This document shows, one piece after another, positions 30,628-39,809 of a stretch of 64,000 nt of DNA (positions are counted from its first letter, which is position 1; the number at the start of each line of letters is the position of its first letter). The translations under genes were made by a program, and so were the position numbers. Location of the stretch: positions 1,054,001 through 1,118,000 of the forward strand of contig NZ_QUSX01000002.1 of NCBI RefSeq assembly GCF_003933245.1, given 5' to 3'. The notes beneath the pieces were generated by a model. That model worked only from the letters and a program-made list of their open reading frames with translations, searched no databases and was not told the origin of the DNA. Source of the DNA: Maribacter algicola. Lineage in GTDB: Bacteria > Bacteroidota > Bacteroidia > Flavobacteriales > Flavobacteriaceae.

Positions 30628-32379
30628 CTAAGATATAAAATGAAAGTAATCCGTCAAAATTTTATTATTTAGAAGCCTAGGGGTTTGCACCTCCAAAAGT
30701 CTTGGAAAGTCAGCAGTTTTGTAAAAATCCTTAAGTACCTTTTGTAGGCTTTTACCGTCCTTTGCGGTACTGTAATCTATATGGAACATTTTACACAGAT
30801 CTAAGGCATTAAGTCCATGAGTTGTCTCAAAAAAACGTTCGTACATTTCAGAATCCTTTCTACCGGGTAAAATTCTAAAAATCCCCCCTCCCCCATTGTT
30901 TATCAGTATAATCCTGAAATCGCTCCTCATATAATTGTTCCACAACGCATTACTATCGTAGAAAAAACTGAGATCTCCGGTAATTAATACAGTTGGGGAT
31001 TCATTATGGATTGAAGCTCCCAATGCAGTTGACGTACTACCATCTATACCACTAGTGCCCCTATTGCAAAATACTTTCAACGAGGAATCCAATTCAAACA
31101 ATTGGGTATACCGTATTGTAGAACTGTTCGCCAAATGCAATTGATATTTTTTTGGAACCGACTTCAATATATGGTCAAAAACTAAAAAATCTGAGTATGG
31201 AATTTGCCCTAAATAGTCTTCCCTTAAATTCCTGTATTTCTGCCTGACCGTATTCCATTTTTGAAAATAATTGGAAGAACCACCCTTTGACGGAGAATAC
31301 ATTCTTTCGAAAAATTCGTTGGGCGAGACCTTAAAATGCTTGCTTAGACAAAAAAAAGTATCATTCGCATGAGTTGGTCCTACATGCCAGTGATGGTCAG
31401 GAGAATATTCCCTTAGAAACGCCTTGATTTTTTTTGACACTACATGCCCGCCTATGGTAATTAAAAGTTCAGGTCTTAAATCTTTAAAAAGAGATTCCTT
31501 TTCCTTACTCAACTCAATAGGTGCCAATATAGAATCTATGCTATTAAAAAAATGGTCATGATGGAGGTTTGAGGTAGTTTCCGTAAAAACTATTACGGAA
31601 GAATCGTTGCCAATGGCGTCCAGGATATCCTGAGCTACGGAATCTGGGTGGTTGACGCCTACCAATATGATTTTTCTTTCGGCATTATTCCAAATTTCCA
31701 CAAAATCCATAAGACTGTCAACTACGATTTCCTGCCTAGGTCGAACGGCCACCGGAAGCTCCAATTCCACTTCCTCAACACCATACAATGGTTCCTCAAA
31801 AGGAACATTGATATGTACCGGTAGGTTATTTTGAATTGCGATGGACAAAGCCTTGTTCAATTCGTCCTGATTAAAAGCCTGCACGATTCCCTGCCCTTCT
31901 TCTAAGTCCACTGAGTCAACCCAAGTAGGGCGATACCTTCTGATTTTTTCCGTTGAATGGCTGAGGTCTTGCCTTAAATTGGCGGAATACCCTATATGCC
32001 TATCGTATACATGATCTTGACGGATGGTTTGTCCATCGCCAATATCGATTTTGTAGGAGGGCCTGTCCGCCGAAATGACCACCAACGGTATTTCACTGTA
32101 ATAGGCCTCCGCAATTGCAGGATAATAATTCAACAGGGCACTCCCCGATGTACATACCAAAACTACCGGTCTCCTCAAATTTTGAGCCATCCCCAACGCA
32201 AAAAACGCGGCACAGCGCTCATCCACAATACTATAACATTCAAAAAAGGAGTCATTTGTAAAAGTCAAGGTCAAAGGAGCATTTCGGGAGCCAGGCGAAA
32301 TGATTACATTATTAATTCCATTGACTTTACAATGCCCTATTATGGATTGGGCAACAGGTATATTGGAGTACTTCATCAA
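30628..32379 (-). CDS. menD: 2-Succinyl-5-enolpyruvyl-6-hydroxy-3-cyclohexene-1-carboxylate synthase
   Basis: 583 residues (or one fewer from the second Met). A thiamine-diphosphate enzyme: N-terminal ISPGSRNAPLTL and DERCAAFFALGMA (catalytic Glu), and the C-terminal ThDP motif GDLSFFYDSNALWNN (GDxxF...N). It condenses isochorismate with 2-oxoglutarate, releasing CO2, in menaquinone synthesis. It follows menF by 46 bases. Confidence 0.94.
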   Translation of the reverse strand: MMKYSNIPVAQSIIGHCKVNGINNVIISPGSRNAPLTLTFTNDSFFECYSIVDERCAAFFALGMAQNLRRPVVLVCTSGSALLNYYPAIAEAYYSEIPLVVISADRPSYKIDIGDGQTIRQDHVYDRHIGYSANLRQDLSHSTEKIRRYRPTWVDSVDLEEGQGIVQAFNQDELNKALSIAIQNNLPVHINVPFEEPLYGVEEVELELPVAVRPRQEIVVDSLMDFVEIWNNAERKIILVGVNHPDSVAQDILDAIGNDSSVIVFTETTSNLHHDHFFNSIDSILAPIELSKEKESLFKDLRPELLITIGGHVVSKKIKAFLREYSPDHHWHVGPTHANDTFFCLSKHFKVSPNEFFERMYSPSKGGSSNYFQKWNTVRQKYRNLREDYLGQIPYSDFLVFDHILKSVPKKYQLHLANSSTIRYTQLFELDSSLKVFCNRGTSGIDGSTSTALGASIHNESPTVLITGDLSFFYDSNALWNNYMRSDFRIILINNGGGGIFRILPGRKDSEMYERFFETTHGLNALDLCKMFHIDYSTAKDGKSLQKVLKDFYKTADFPRLLEVQTPRLLNNKILTDYFHFIS

Positions 32380-32425
32380 CTACAAAAATAAGACCTCTGA
32401 TCGTCAAAAACCAATAGCTTTGCAC

Positions 32426-33532
32426 TTAATCTAACAGGACACTCAAAAGGGTTTGGCTCTTATTTTCTGTTTCCTCCCATTCTTTCCAAGGGTCAGAATC
32501 TGAGGTAATTCCACCACCAACAAATAACGTTGCCCTATTTCCGTTCATTTTCATACATCGCAAATTGACATAAAGCTCTGTTGCATCCATGACGGATCTA
32601 TAGGCTTTTTGTTCCGTATTCCTGGTGTTGGCACTTCGATCCACTTCATTCTTCAGGTTTAGTTCTCCCAAATATCCCGTATAAAACATACGATCATAAG
32701 GCTCGTTTTCCCTAATGAATTTTTTGGCCCTTTCCTTTGGTATACCGCAGACCGCCGGTGTGGGATGCAGGGATTCTATCAATGTGCCTAATTTTTCCTT
32801 TATAAACCGACCTGAAACCTTGGTTCGTAAATGCCATAAGTGTCCGGCCCTAACCGTCTCCAAGTCCCCAATCTTTAGGTCAGTCACGCCATCCTTCAAA
32901 GACTGTTCTATATAATCCGTAACCACTTGTTGTTCATGGTATTCCTTCTTGCCCCAAACCGGTATCGTATCGTCCCCACTTACAAGTTGGGTTCCGGCAA
33001 GTGACATCGTTATAAAGACATCACCCCTTACTTTCAACAATATTTCGGGGGTGGCACCTAGCCAGGTACCTACTTCTGGATGATACCATAGATAACAAAA
33101 GGCACTTCCATAGCTACTGATCAATCGTTGAAAAATGGCAAAAATGGAAATTGAAATAGGAACGTCCTTTGTTCTCGAAAGTACGACCTTTTCCAATTTC
33201 CCTGACCTTATGGAATCGATTGCCTTTGAAACAATACTTTCAAAAGGCTTGGAATCAAGATGCTCCGATCTTACAAGATTTTTTTTTAGGGACGACTTTT
33301 CTGATTGTATTGCTTCTGTGACAACCTCATCGGGTATCATGAGCAAAGGTTTTTTAGCCGTATCAAAAGGAGCAAACACAAAACCACTTTCGGAAAAATC
33401 AATAACCGAATGAAGGGTTGCACTCAATTGAAAAATACCCTTGACATACGATTCCTTGGGTTTTTTGTAGAGTACAAATGGAAGCCCTTGCATCATTTGA
33501 TTTTGGGCTTTTTCAAATAAGGAATTAGCCAT
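32426..33532 (-). CDS. menF: Isochorismate synthase (menaquinone type)
   Basis: 368 residues from the ATG at 33532, which directly follows the thioesterase stop (TAAGATG); a start at 33553 would overlap that gene. Chorismate-binding fold: KVVLSRTKDV, WLGATPEILLKV, SLAGT, GHLWHLRTKVSG, LHPTPAVCGIPKERA and FYTGYLGELN, with Mg-binding Glu residues near the C-terminus. It isomerises chorismate to isochorismate. The context with menD favours the menaquinone paralogue over siderophore EntC. Confidence 0.9.
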   Translation of the reverse strand: MANSLFEKAQNQMMQGLPFVLYKKPKESYVKGIFQLSATLHSVIDFSESGFVFAPFDTAKKPLLMIPDEVVTEAIQSEKSSLKKNLVRSEHLDSKPFESIVSKAIDSIRSGKLEKVVLSRTKDVPISISIFAIFQRLISSYGSAFCYLWYHPEVGTWLGATPEILLKVRGDVFITMSLAGTQLVSGDDTIPVWGKKEYHEQQVVTDYIEQSLKDGVTDLKIGDLETVRAGHLWHLRTKVSGRFIKEKLGTLIESLHPTPAVCGIPKERAKKFIRENEPYDRMFYTGYLGELNLKNEVDRSANTRNTEQKAYRSVMDATELYVNLRCMKMNGNRATLFVGGGITSDSDPWKEWEETENKSQTLLSVLLD

Positions 33533-33533
33533 C

Positions 33534-33956
33534 TTATTTTTTTGGTAGGGCAATTGTGGTGAGCTTGCAACTAGATATTAGTTGTTCTTGTTCGTTTGTA
33601 ATCCGAATATCCCAAACCTGTGTGGTCCTACCTTTATGAATAAACGAGGCCTTCGCATAAACGAAACCCTCCTTTACACTTTTTACATGATTGGCAGAAA
33701 TCTCGATGCCCCTTACAAAAAACTCCGAGGCATTTAGAAAAATATAGGAGGCCATACTCCCAACGCTCTCTGCCAAGGCCACTGTTGCCCCTCCGTGGAG
33801 CACACCGTCCGGCTGATGTACCTTGGGGGTTACCGGCATCTTAGCAATTAGAAAATCCTCCCCTACATCCACATAGGTAATGCCCAATGTTTCCATTAGG
33901 GTGTTCTTGGAAGAGTTATTGCAGACCTCAAGTATCTTATCTTTGTGTTCGCCCAT
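33534..33956 (-). CDS. Hotdog-fold thioesterase, probable DHNA-CoA thioesterase
   Basis: 140 residues from the ATG at 33956 (MGEHKDKILE); the upstream extension to 34058 overlaps the divergent esterase and looks non-coding. PaaI/YdiI-type hotdog domain with the catalytic motif HQPDGVLHGGATVALAESVGSMAS (HGG...E). As first gene before menF and menD, it likely hydrolyses 1,4-dihydroxy-2-naphthoyl-CoA, the MenI/YdiI reaction; that assignment is inference from context. Confidence 0.85.
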   Translation of the reverse strand: MGEHKDKILEVCNNSSKNTLMETLGITYVDVGEDFLIAKMPVTPKVHQPDGVLHGGATVALAESVGSMASYIFLNASEFFVRGIEISANHVKSVKEGFVYAKASFIHKGRTTQVWDIRITNEQEQLISSCKLTTIALPKK

Positions 33957-34017
33957 GCTTTTTTTTTGTAAAATTAAGGAATAGTATTGCCAAGGCAAGA
34001 ATAGAGACCACTCATTT

Positions 34018-34665
34018 ATGCAAACCAAAATAAAACAAGTCCGATACCAACATACCAATACCTACGAGACCTTAAATGAACTTGGCCCCAAAACCAAGAA
34101 TGTTTGGCTAGTTTTTCATGGCATAGGCTTTTTAAGTAAATACTTCCTTAGATATTTCGAAGACTTGGATAAAGAAGAAAACTATATCATCGCACCCCAG
34201 GCACCCTCAAAATATTATTTGAATGGAAAATATAGGCATGTGGGAGCAAGTTGGTTGACCCGTGTGGATAGAAATCAAGAAACCGAAAACGTAATGAATT
34301 ATATTGACAAGGTGTTGGCAACCGAAAATATTCCTAAACGTTGCCATTTAATCGTGTTTGGATTTTCACAAGGGGTTTCTATTGCAACAAGACTTCTGGC
34401 AAGAACCGACCTAAAATGTTCCAAATTGATTTTATATGCTGGGGGTATTCCTGAGGAACTGAACTTCAAGGATTTTGAAGGACTTGTAAAAGAAGGTACA
34501 GAGGTATACTCCATATTCGGAACAAAGGACGAGTACATCAATACTAAAAGAATGGAAGAGGAAACCGTAAAATTGGAAATACTATTTCAGGGAAAAGCAA
34601 AACAGATTACCTTTAACGGTGGCCACGAACTAAAAAAAGAAATTATTAACTCCATAGCCGATTGA
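34018..34665 (+). CDS. Alpha/beta-hydrolase (phospholipase/carboxylesterase-like)
   Basis: 215 residues. The nucleophile elbow GFSQGV (GxSxG) lies at about 120; preceding VFHGIGFLSKYF could give the oxyanion hole, an Asp in IFGTKDEY and a His in NGGHELKKEI complete the triad. It resembles the small esterase/YpfH group. Divergent from the thioesterase gene; followed one base later by a GNAT gene. Confidence 0.85.
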   Translation: MQTKIKQVRYQHTNTYETLNELGPKTKNVWLVFHGIGFLSKYFLRYFEDLDKEENYIIAPQAPSKYYLNGKYRHVGASWLTRVDRNQETENVMNYIDKVLATENIPKRCHLIVFGFSQGVSIATRLLARTDLKCSKLILYAGGIPEELNFKDFEGLVKEGTEVYSIFGTKDEYINTKRMEEETVKLEILFQGKAKQITFNGGHELKKEIINSIAD

Positions 34666-34666
34666 T

Positions 34667-35218
34667 ATGGAAATAGTAATAGAAAATACTAGGGTGAAAC
34701 TATCACCTTTAACATTGGAGAACTATGAATACCTACTTCCCATAGCCTCGCAAGAGAAACTGGTACAATTTTCCCCATCGGACATTGAAACTCCTGAAGC
34801 ACTTAAAAATTATGTCCTTACTGCCTTGGAACAACAAGCACAGAAATCAAGTATACCATTTATAATATTTGATAAGAGAACAAATAAATATGCAGGAAGC
34901 ACCCGTTACATGAACATACACTGGAAAAACAAAGTGCTTCATATAGGTTCTACCTGGATTGGTAAAGAGTTTCAGGGAACCGGCCTTAATACACAAATGA
35001 AAAAGTTAATGTTGGACTATGCCTTTACCGATTTGGATTTCGAGAAAGTGGAATTTAGGGTGGATGAGCGAAACATACGATCAAGAAAAGCGGTAGAAAA
35101 ACTGGGATGCAGATTGGAAGGAATTCTAAGAAAAGACGTCTACCTTTTGGATGGTTTTAAGCGAAATACGTGTTGTTACGGATTGTTGCGAGAAGAATGG
35201 GAAAACAACAGAGTTTGA
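34667..35218 (+). CDS. RimJ/RimL-type GNAT acetyltransferase
   Basis: 183 residues with the Acetyltransf_3 fold: KLSPLTLENYEYLLPIA at the N-terminus, STWIGKEFQGTGLNTQMKKLMLDYAF as the acetyl-CoA loop (QGTGLN), and FRVDERNIRSRKAVEKLGCRLEGILRKDVYLLDGFKRNTCCYGLLREEW as the conserved C-terminus. Members acetylate N-termini or small molecules. The start lies one base after the esterase stop, so the two form a bicistron. Confidence 0.9.
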   Translation: MEIVIENTRVKLSPLTLENYEYLLPIASQEKLVQFSPSDIETPEALKNYVLTALEQQAQKSSIPFIIFDKRTNKYAGSTRYMNIHWKNKVLHIGSTWIGKEFQGTGLNTQMKKLMLDYAFTDLDFEKVEFRVDERNIRSRKAVEKLGCRLEGILRKDVYLLDGFKRNTCCYGLLREEWENNRV

Positions 35219-35219
35219 T

Positions 35220-36137
35220 CTATTTATTATTTTTTTGCTTGTAGTAGGTTATTTTTCGTGTGATATATGAATTTTCAGGGGTTATTATCTGCTTGACCCA
35301 ATTGCCGCCTTCTTCCTGATCGTATTGATATATATATTCCTTTTTGTCCAAAATGGTTTCGCCCCTTGTTATTTCCTCTATCAGCATACCATTTTCGTCA
35401 TAATCAAAAGTAGTCCTCACAGTAGGTACAAATTTTTTTGTCGCCATATCAAATTCAAATTCCTGTTGAGCCAATAACTTTTCATTGGCCCCAAACACTT
35501 CCTCATAGGCCTTAGTGGCATCCCCTTTTAAAAATTCCTTTGTAAGTACAATTTTTTGATTCGCCCCATTTTTTTTCTGGAAGGACGTTCTAATAGATTT
35601 CAAAGGTACCCCGTTCAATAAATAGGTAATGGTATATTCACCTTTAAACTTCTTGTATTCCACCAGAGTTTCGTCGGTTCCTTCGTTGTTGGTCCTGACT
35701 ATTTTCGACAAATCACCTTTATCGTCATAGAAGTAAACGTATTGATCCAAAAATTCCTTGTCATAGGAAATAATTTTTTCCGTAATCTTTCTGTTCTCGG
35801 TGGTGTCCAATTCAAAAAAGTGTGCAATGGAAGTACTTGGGTCAAACTTATTATCCCTATAAGTTTCAGATCGCTTTTCAAGCAAAAGACTATCCTGGTA
35901 CTTGTAGTATACCACGTCATAATCTGATTCATTATATCGAGTAACCGATTTAGTTAGCAACCCCTTTCGATTAAAATCGTACTCCTCTTTACCGTATTTT
36001 GTACTTACAAGACAGGTTTTTACACTATCCTTCAAATCAAAATCTGACAATGTAAAAATCCTTACTTCTTGAGTAAATGATGCTAAAGGCAGGACCAATA
36101 ATATCAATAAAAAAAAATTCGGGTAGCTTTTTACCAT
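35220..36137 (-). CDS. Exported hypothetical protein with YD/RHS-like short repeats
   Basis: 305 residues with a signal peptide (YPNFFLLILLVLPLASFTQ). Repeated short strands of the form Y-[DN]-x-x-G-x-[LK] (YDFNRKGLLTKSVTRYNES, YFYDDKGDLSKIVRTNNE, FDYDENGMLIEEITRGE) suggest an extended beta structure like YD/WG-repeat proteins. No enzymatic motif. Convergent with the GNAT gene (stops 1 base apart). Likely periplasmic or surface; function unknown. Confidence 0.75.
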   Translation of the reverse strand: MVKSYPNFFLLILLVLPLASFTQEVRIFTLSDFDLKDSVKTCLVSTKYGKEEYDFNRKGLLTKSVTRYNESDYDVVYYKYQDSLLLEKRSETYRDNKFDPSTSIAHFFELDTTENRKITEKIISYDKEFLDQYVYFYDDKGDLSKIVRTNNEGTDETLVEYKKFKGEYTITYLLNGVPLKSIRTSFQKKNGANQKIVLTKEFLKGDATKAYEEVFGANEKLLAQQEFEFDMATKKFVPTVRTTFDYDENGMLIEEITRGETILDKKEYIYQYDQEEGGNWVKQIITPENSYITRKITYYKQKNNK

Positions 36138-36186
36138 ACAACAAAATTAACTCAATTACCAAGCATAACAAATTACATTCCAAAAT

Positions 36187-36215
36187 AAAAAAGGGCGATA
36201 TAAATCGCCCCTTTT
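36187..36215 (-). terminator. Intrinsic terminator after dnaK
   Basis: On the minus strand, stem GGGCGAT / ATCGCCC with a 4-5-base loop is followed by a T-run, about 30 bases past the dnaK stop. Confidence 0.82.
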
Positions 36216-36244
36216 CTTCATATTTGTTATTTACGAGTAGCCTT

Positions 36245-38158
36245 TTACTTGACTTCCTCAAAATCTACATCCTCAACGTTATCACCTTCAGATGCATTAC
36301 CTCCATCAGCAGTAGGTTCCCCTTGCGCTGCATTCCCTCCGGCTTGTTGTGCTTCTGCTTGAGCTTTGTACATCTCCTCAGAAGCAACCTTCCAAGCTTC
36401 GTTGATTTTATCCAACGCTGGGGTAATTAGTGCCAAGTCCTTAGATTCGTACGCAGTTTTCAGCTCTGCCAAAGCGTCCTCAATTGGTTTTTTCTTGTCA
36501 TCGGACAATTTATCCCCAAACTCTGACAGCTGCTTTTCTGTTTGGAATATCATTCCATCTGCCTCGTTCAGTTTATCAGCCTTTTCCTTCGCCTTTTTAT
36601 CGCTTTCGGCATTCGCCTCGGCTTCGGCTTTCATCTTTTTGATTTCCTCCTCTGTCAATCCTGAAGAAGCTTCAATTCGAATGTCCTGTGATTTTCCGGT
36701 GGCCTTATCGGTTGCAGAAACTTTGATAATACCGTTGGCATCAATATCAAACGTTACTTCGATTTGAGGTGTTCCCCTTGGTGCAGGTGGGATACCGTCC
36801 AAATGAAACTTACCAATTGTTTTATTGTCGGCTGCCATGGGTCTTTCCCCTTGAAGCACATGAATTTCAACCGATGGCTGGTTATCAGCTGCCGTAGAAA
36901 ACACCTGGGATTTCTTTGTAGGAATCGTGGTGTTCGCCTCGATCAATTTTGTCATTACGCTACCCATGGTCTCAATCCCAAGAGATAAAGGCGTTACATC
37001 CAACAAAAGTACATCTTTTACATCCCCTGTCAATACACCACCTTGAATCGCGGCGCCGATGGCCACAACCTCATCAGGGTTTACACCCTTTGAAGGTTTC
37101 TTGCCAAAGAATTTCTCAACGGCTTCCTGTACCGCTGGTATCCTTGTGGAACCACCTACCAAAATAATCTCATCAATATCACTTTTGGAAAGTCCGGCAG
37201 ACTTCAATGCTTTTTCACAAGGCTCTATGGTCCTTTTTACCAAATCAGCAATCAACTGCTCAAATTTAGACCTCGTCAACGTCCGCACCAAGTGTTTAGG
37301 ACCTGTGGCCGTTGCGGTTACGTATGGCAAGTTGATTTCTGTTTGTGATGAAGAGGACAATTCGATTTTCGCTTTCTCCGCCGCCTCACGCAATCTTTGC
37401 AGGGCCATGGAATCGTCACGAAGATCCAATCCTTCTTCTGCCTTGAACTCTTCGGCCAACCAATCGATTATCTTTTGGTCCACATCATCACCCCCCAAGT
37501 GGGTATCACCATCGGTAGCCAATACTTCAAAGACGCCGTCTCCCAATTCTAGAATGGATACGTCGTGCGTACCACCACCAAAGTCAAATACGACAATTTT
37601 CTGATCAGTATCCTTCTTATCCAAACCATAGGCCAAAGAGGCGGCCGTGGGTTCGTTAATGATTCGCTCAACGGTAAGTCCGGCAATTTCGCCAGCTTCT
37701 TTGGTAGCCTGTCTCTGTGAATCGTTAAAGTAGGCCGGAACGGTAATCACGGCACGGGTAACGTCCTGACCCAAATAATCCTCAGCGGTCTTCTTCATTT
37801 TTTGAAGAATCATGGCAGATAGTTCCTGCGGAGTATACAATCTTCCATCGATATCGACCCTAGGCGTATCGTTATCGCCTTTCGTTACTTTATAAGGAAC
37901 CCTTTTTGCCTCCTTTTCCGACTCGGAAAATTTGTTCCCCATAAATCGCTTTATGGAGTAAATAGTTTTATGTGGATTGGTTACAGCCTGTCTTTTTGCA
38001 GGGTCACCAACCTTAATTTCACCACCATCCACAAAAGCAATAACGGACGGCGTTGTTCTTTTACCTTCTGCGTTTGGAATTACTACCGGCTCATTCCCTT
38101 CCATCACGGAGACACAGGAGTTGGTAGTACCCAAATCTATTCCAATAATTTTACTCAT
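36245..38158 (-). CDS. dnaK: Chaperone DnaK (Hsp70)
   Basis: 637 residues, normal for DnaK. Nucleotide-binding domain signatures [28 protein letters not shown] and [27 protein letters not shown] linker; beta-sandwich substrate domain; helical lid; Gly/Ala-rich tail ending [14 protein letters not shown] (EEVD-like acidic end). ATP-driven folding of nascent and stress-damaged proteins with DnaJ and GrpE, which are not in the window. Upstream DNA has a candidate sigma-54-like promoter and inverted repeat. Confidence 0.98.
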   Translation of the reverse strand: MSKIIGIDLGTTNSCVSVMEGNEPVVIPNAEGKRTTPSVIAFVDGGEIKVGDPAKRQAVTNPHKTIYSIKRFMGNKFSESEKEAKRVPYKVTKGDNDTPRVDIDGRLYTPQELSAMILQKMKKTAEDYLGQDVTRAVITVPAYFNDSQRQATKEAGEIAGLTVERIINEPTAASLAYGLDKKDTDQKIVVFDFGGGTHDVSILELGDGVFEVLATDGDTHLGGDDVDQKIIDWLAEEFKAEEGLDLRDDSMALQRLREAAEKAKIELSSSSQTEINLPYVTATATGPKHLVRTLTRSKFEQLIADLVKRTIEPCEKALKSAGLSKSDIDEIILVGGSTRIPAVQEAVEKFFGKKPSKGVNPDEVVAIGAAIQGGVLTGDVKDVLLLDVTPLSLGIETMGSVMTKLIEANTTIPTKKSQVFSTAADNQPSVEIHVLQGERPMAADNKTIGKFHLDGIPPAPRGTPQIEVTFDIDANGIIKVSATDKATGKSQDIRIEASSGLTEEEIKKMKAEAEANAESDKKAKEKADKLNEADGMIFQTEKQLSEFGDKLSDDKKKPIEDALAELKTAYESKDLALITPALDKINEAWKVASEEMYKAQAEAQQAGGNAAQGEPTADGGNASEGDNVEDVDFEEVK

Positions 38159-38210
38159 TTTATATGTTTTAAAATTTAAGTGCTTAATTTTTCAATCACC
38201 ATGTAAATGA

Positions 38211-38249
38211 CAAACAATATGCCAAGGGGGAAAAACTGACAGGATGTCA
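38211..38249 (-). promoter_or_regulatory. Candidate dnaK control region: sigma-54-like elements plus inverted repeat
   Basis: Read on the minus strand, TGACATCCTGTCA (5-bp arms, 38249-38237) precedes TTGGCAT-ATTGT-TTG (38225-38211), close to the -24/-12 pattern TGGCAy-N5-TTGC but with TTGT. It lies 53-91 bases upstream of the dnaK ATG. Pattern only; the final G/C of the -12 box is missing. Confidence 0.35.
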
Positions 38250-38321
38250 TTTAATCCTAATCTTAAATAATTTGGCCCGATTTACCGAAATCAAAAAAAG
38301 AAATCATAAACTACCTTAATC

Positions 38322-38329
38322 TAACTTTG
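38322..38329 (+). promoter_or_regulatory. Candidate -7 promoter box for sdaA
   Basis: TAACTTTG fits TAnnTTTG and lies 29 bases before the sdaA ATG. No clear -33 box. Confidence 0.35.
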
Positions 38330-38358
38330 TACATTAGTATTGGACTAGATTAAAGAAT

Positions 38359-39792
38359 ATGCGGCAAAGAGAAAGCATTAGTATTTTTGACATGCTTAAA
38401 ATAGGTATTGGCCCTTCCAGCTCCCATACTTTGGGACCATGGCGGGCCGCGGAACGATGGATTGGGGAACTTAAAGAAGAGGAGCGGTTTGATAAAGTGC
38501 TATCCATTTCCGTTCATGTATATGGATCGCTTTCGCTTACAGGTAAGGGACATGCCACGGACTATGCCATTATCTTAGGGCTCTTGGGAACCGACCCAGA
38601 AACGATTGCCATAGAGGATATTCATGGATTGGTACAAGATGTAAAAAACACCCAAAAACTAAAACTTGGAGGGGTTAAAACCTTAATCTTCGAACCGGAA
38701 AAAGATATTATTTTCCATAGAAAGTTCCTTCCTTTCCATGCCAACGGTCTGAAGTTTGAAGCTTGTCTGCCGGATGGAAAAAAAACCTCCAAAACGTATT
38801 ATTCCATTGGAGGAGGATTTGTGGTAGTCGAAGAACGTAAGAATGCCAAGAAAAAGGACAAAGCATTTAACACCTTTCCGTATCCGATAGAAAATGGAAA
38901 CGAATTATTGGCTATCTGTCAAAAAGACTCAAAATCCATTTCTGAAATAGTCTTGGAGAATGAGAGATCGTTAAGGTCCAACGAAGATATCGACCTTCAG
39001 ATCCATAGGGTTTGGAACACGATGCTGGAGTGTATGTATATAGGATGTCATACCCAAGGAAAACTACCTGGCGGACTGAACGTAAAAAGGAGGGCGTTCG
39101 AACTTCATGAAAACCTTAAAGGTGCCCTTCCCTACTCCAACCCTGAAGAATGGTTACTGACCATTAGACAAACTGAAGTAAAATTCAGGCAAATCTTGCA
39201 ATGGGTAAGTTGTTTTGCACTTAGCGTAAATGAAGTAAACGCTTCCTTAGGAAGGGTTGTTACGGCCCCTACCAACGGCAGTGCGGGCGTAATACCTGCA
39301 GTTCTCATGTATTATTTGGTCATTGAGAACCATGGAGGGAATTTTGAACACATAAAACAGTTTTTACTCGTTGCCGGAGAGATTGGAAGCATATTTAAAA
39401 AAGGAGCAACCATTTCCGCTGCCATGGGCGGGTGCCAGGCCGAAATTGGAGTTTCTTCCGCTATGGCGGCAGGTGCCCTGACAGAACTTTTGGGAGGAAC
39501 ACCGGAACAAGTCCTTATGGCCGCTGAAATTGCCATGGAACACCATCTGGGCCTTACGTGCGACCCTATAGGCGGACTGGTACAGATTCCCTGTATAGAA
39601 CGGAATTCCATGGGAGCGATCAAGGCCATCCATGCAGCGGAATTGGCATTGGGGTCTGATCCTGCCGAAGCCAAGGTTCCCTTGGACAAAGTGGTCCAGA
39701 CTATGTGGGAGACCGCCAAGGATATGAGTTCCAAATATAAGGAAACGTCTGAAGGAGGTTTGGCCGTTGGCGTATTCCTGAGCGATTGCTAG
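38359..39792 (+). CDS. sdaA: L-serine ammonia-lyase (iron-sulfur type)
   Basis: 477 residues, the single-chain form: beta domain first ([23 protein letters not shown]), then the alpha domain. Cysteines for the [4Fe-4S] cluster are visible in [16 protein letters not shown] and [31 protein letters not shown] is the conserved substrate region. It deaminates L-serine to pyruvate and ammonia in the cytoplasm. Followed 17 bases later by the DUF294 gene. Confidence 0.95.
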   Translation: MRQRESISIFDMLKIGIGPSSSHTLGPWRAAERWIGELKEEERFDKVLSISVHVYGSLSLTGKGHATDYAIILGLLGTDPETIAIEDIHGLVQDVKNTQKLKLGGVKTLIFEPEKDIIFHRKFLPFHANGLKFEACLPDGKKTSKTYYSIGGGFVVVEERKNAKKKDKAFNTFPYPIENGNELLAICQKDSKSISEIVLENERSLRSNEDIDLQIHRVWNTMLECMYIGCHTQGKLPGGLNVKRRAFELHENLKGALPYSNPEEWLLTIRQTEVKFRQILQWVSCFALSVNEVNASLGRVVTAPTNGSAGVIPAVLMYYLVIENHGGNFEHIKQFLLVAGEIGSIFKKGATISAAMGGCQAEIGVSSAMAAGALTELLGGTPEQVLMAAEIAMEHHLGLTCDPIGGLVQIPCIERNSMGAIKAIHAAELALGSDPAEAKVPLDKVVQTMWETAKDMSSKYKETSEGGLAVGVFLSDC

Positions 39793-39809
39793 TGACAAAT
39801 TTTTAAAGC

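Noticed and set aside
37059..37604. 181-residue plus-strand frame inside dnaK
   Set aside because: Antisense shadow of dnaK; the minus-strand product matches DnaK throughout.
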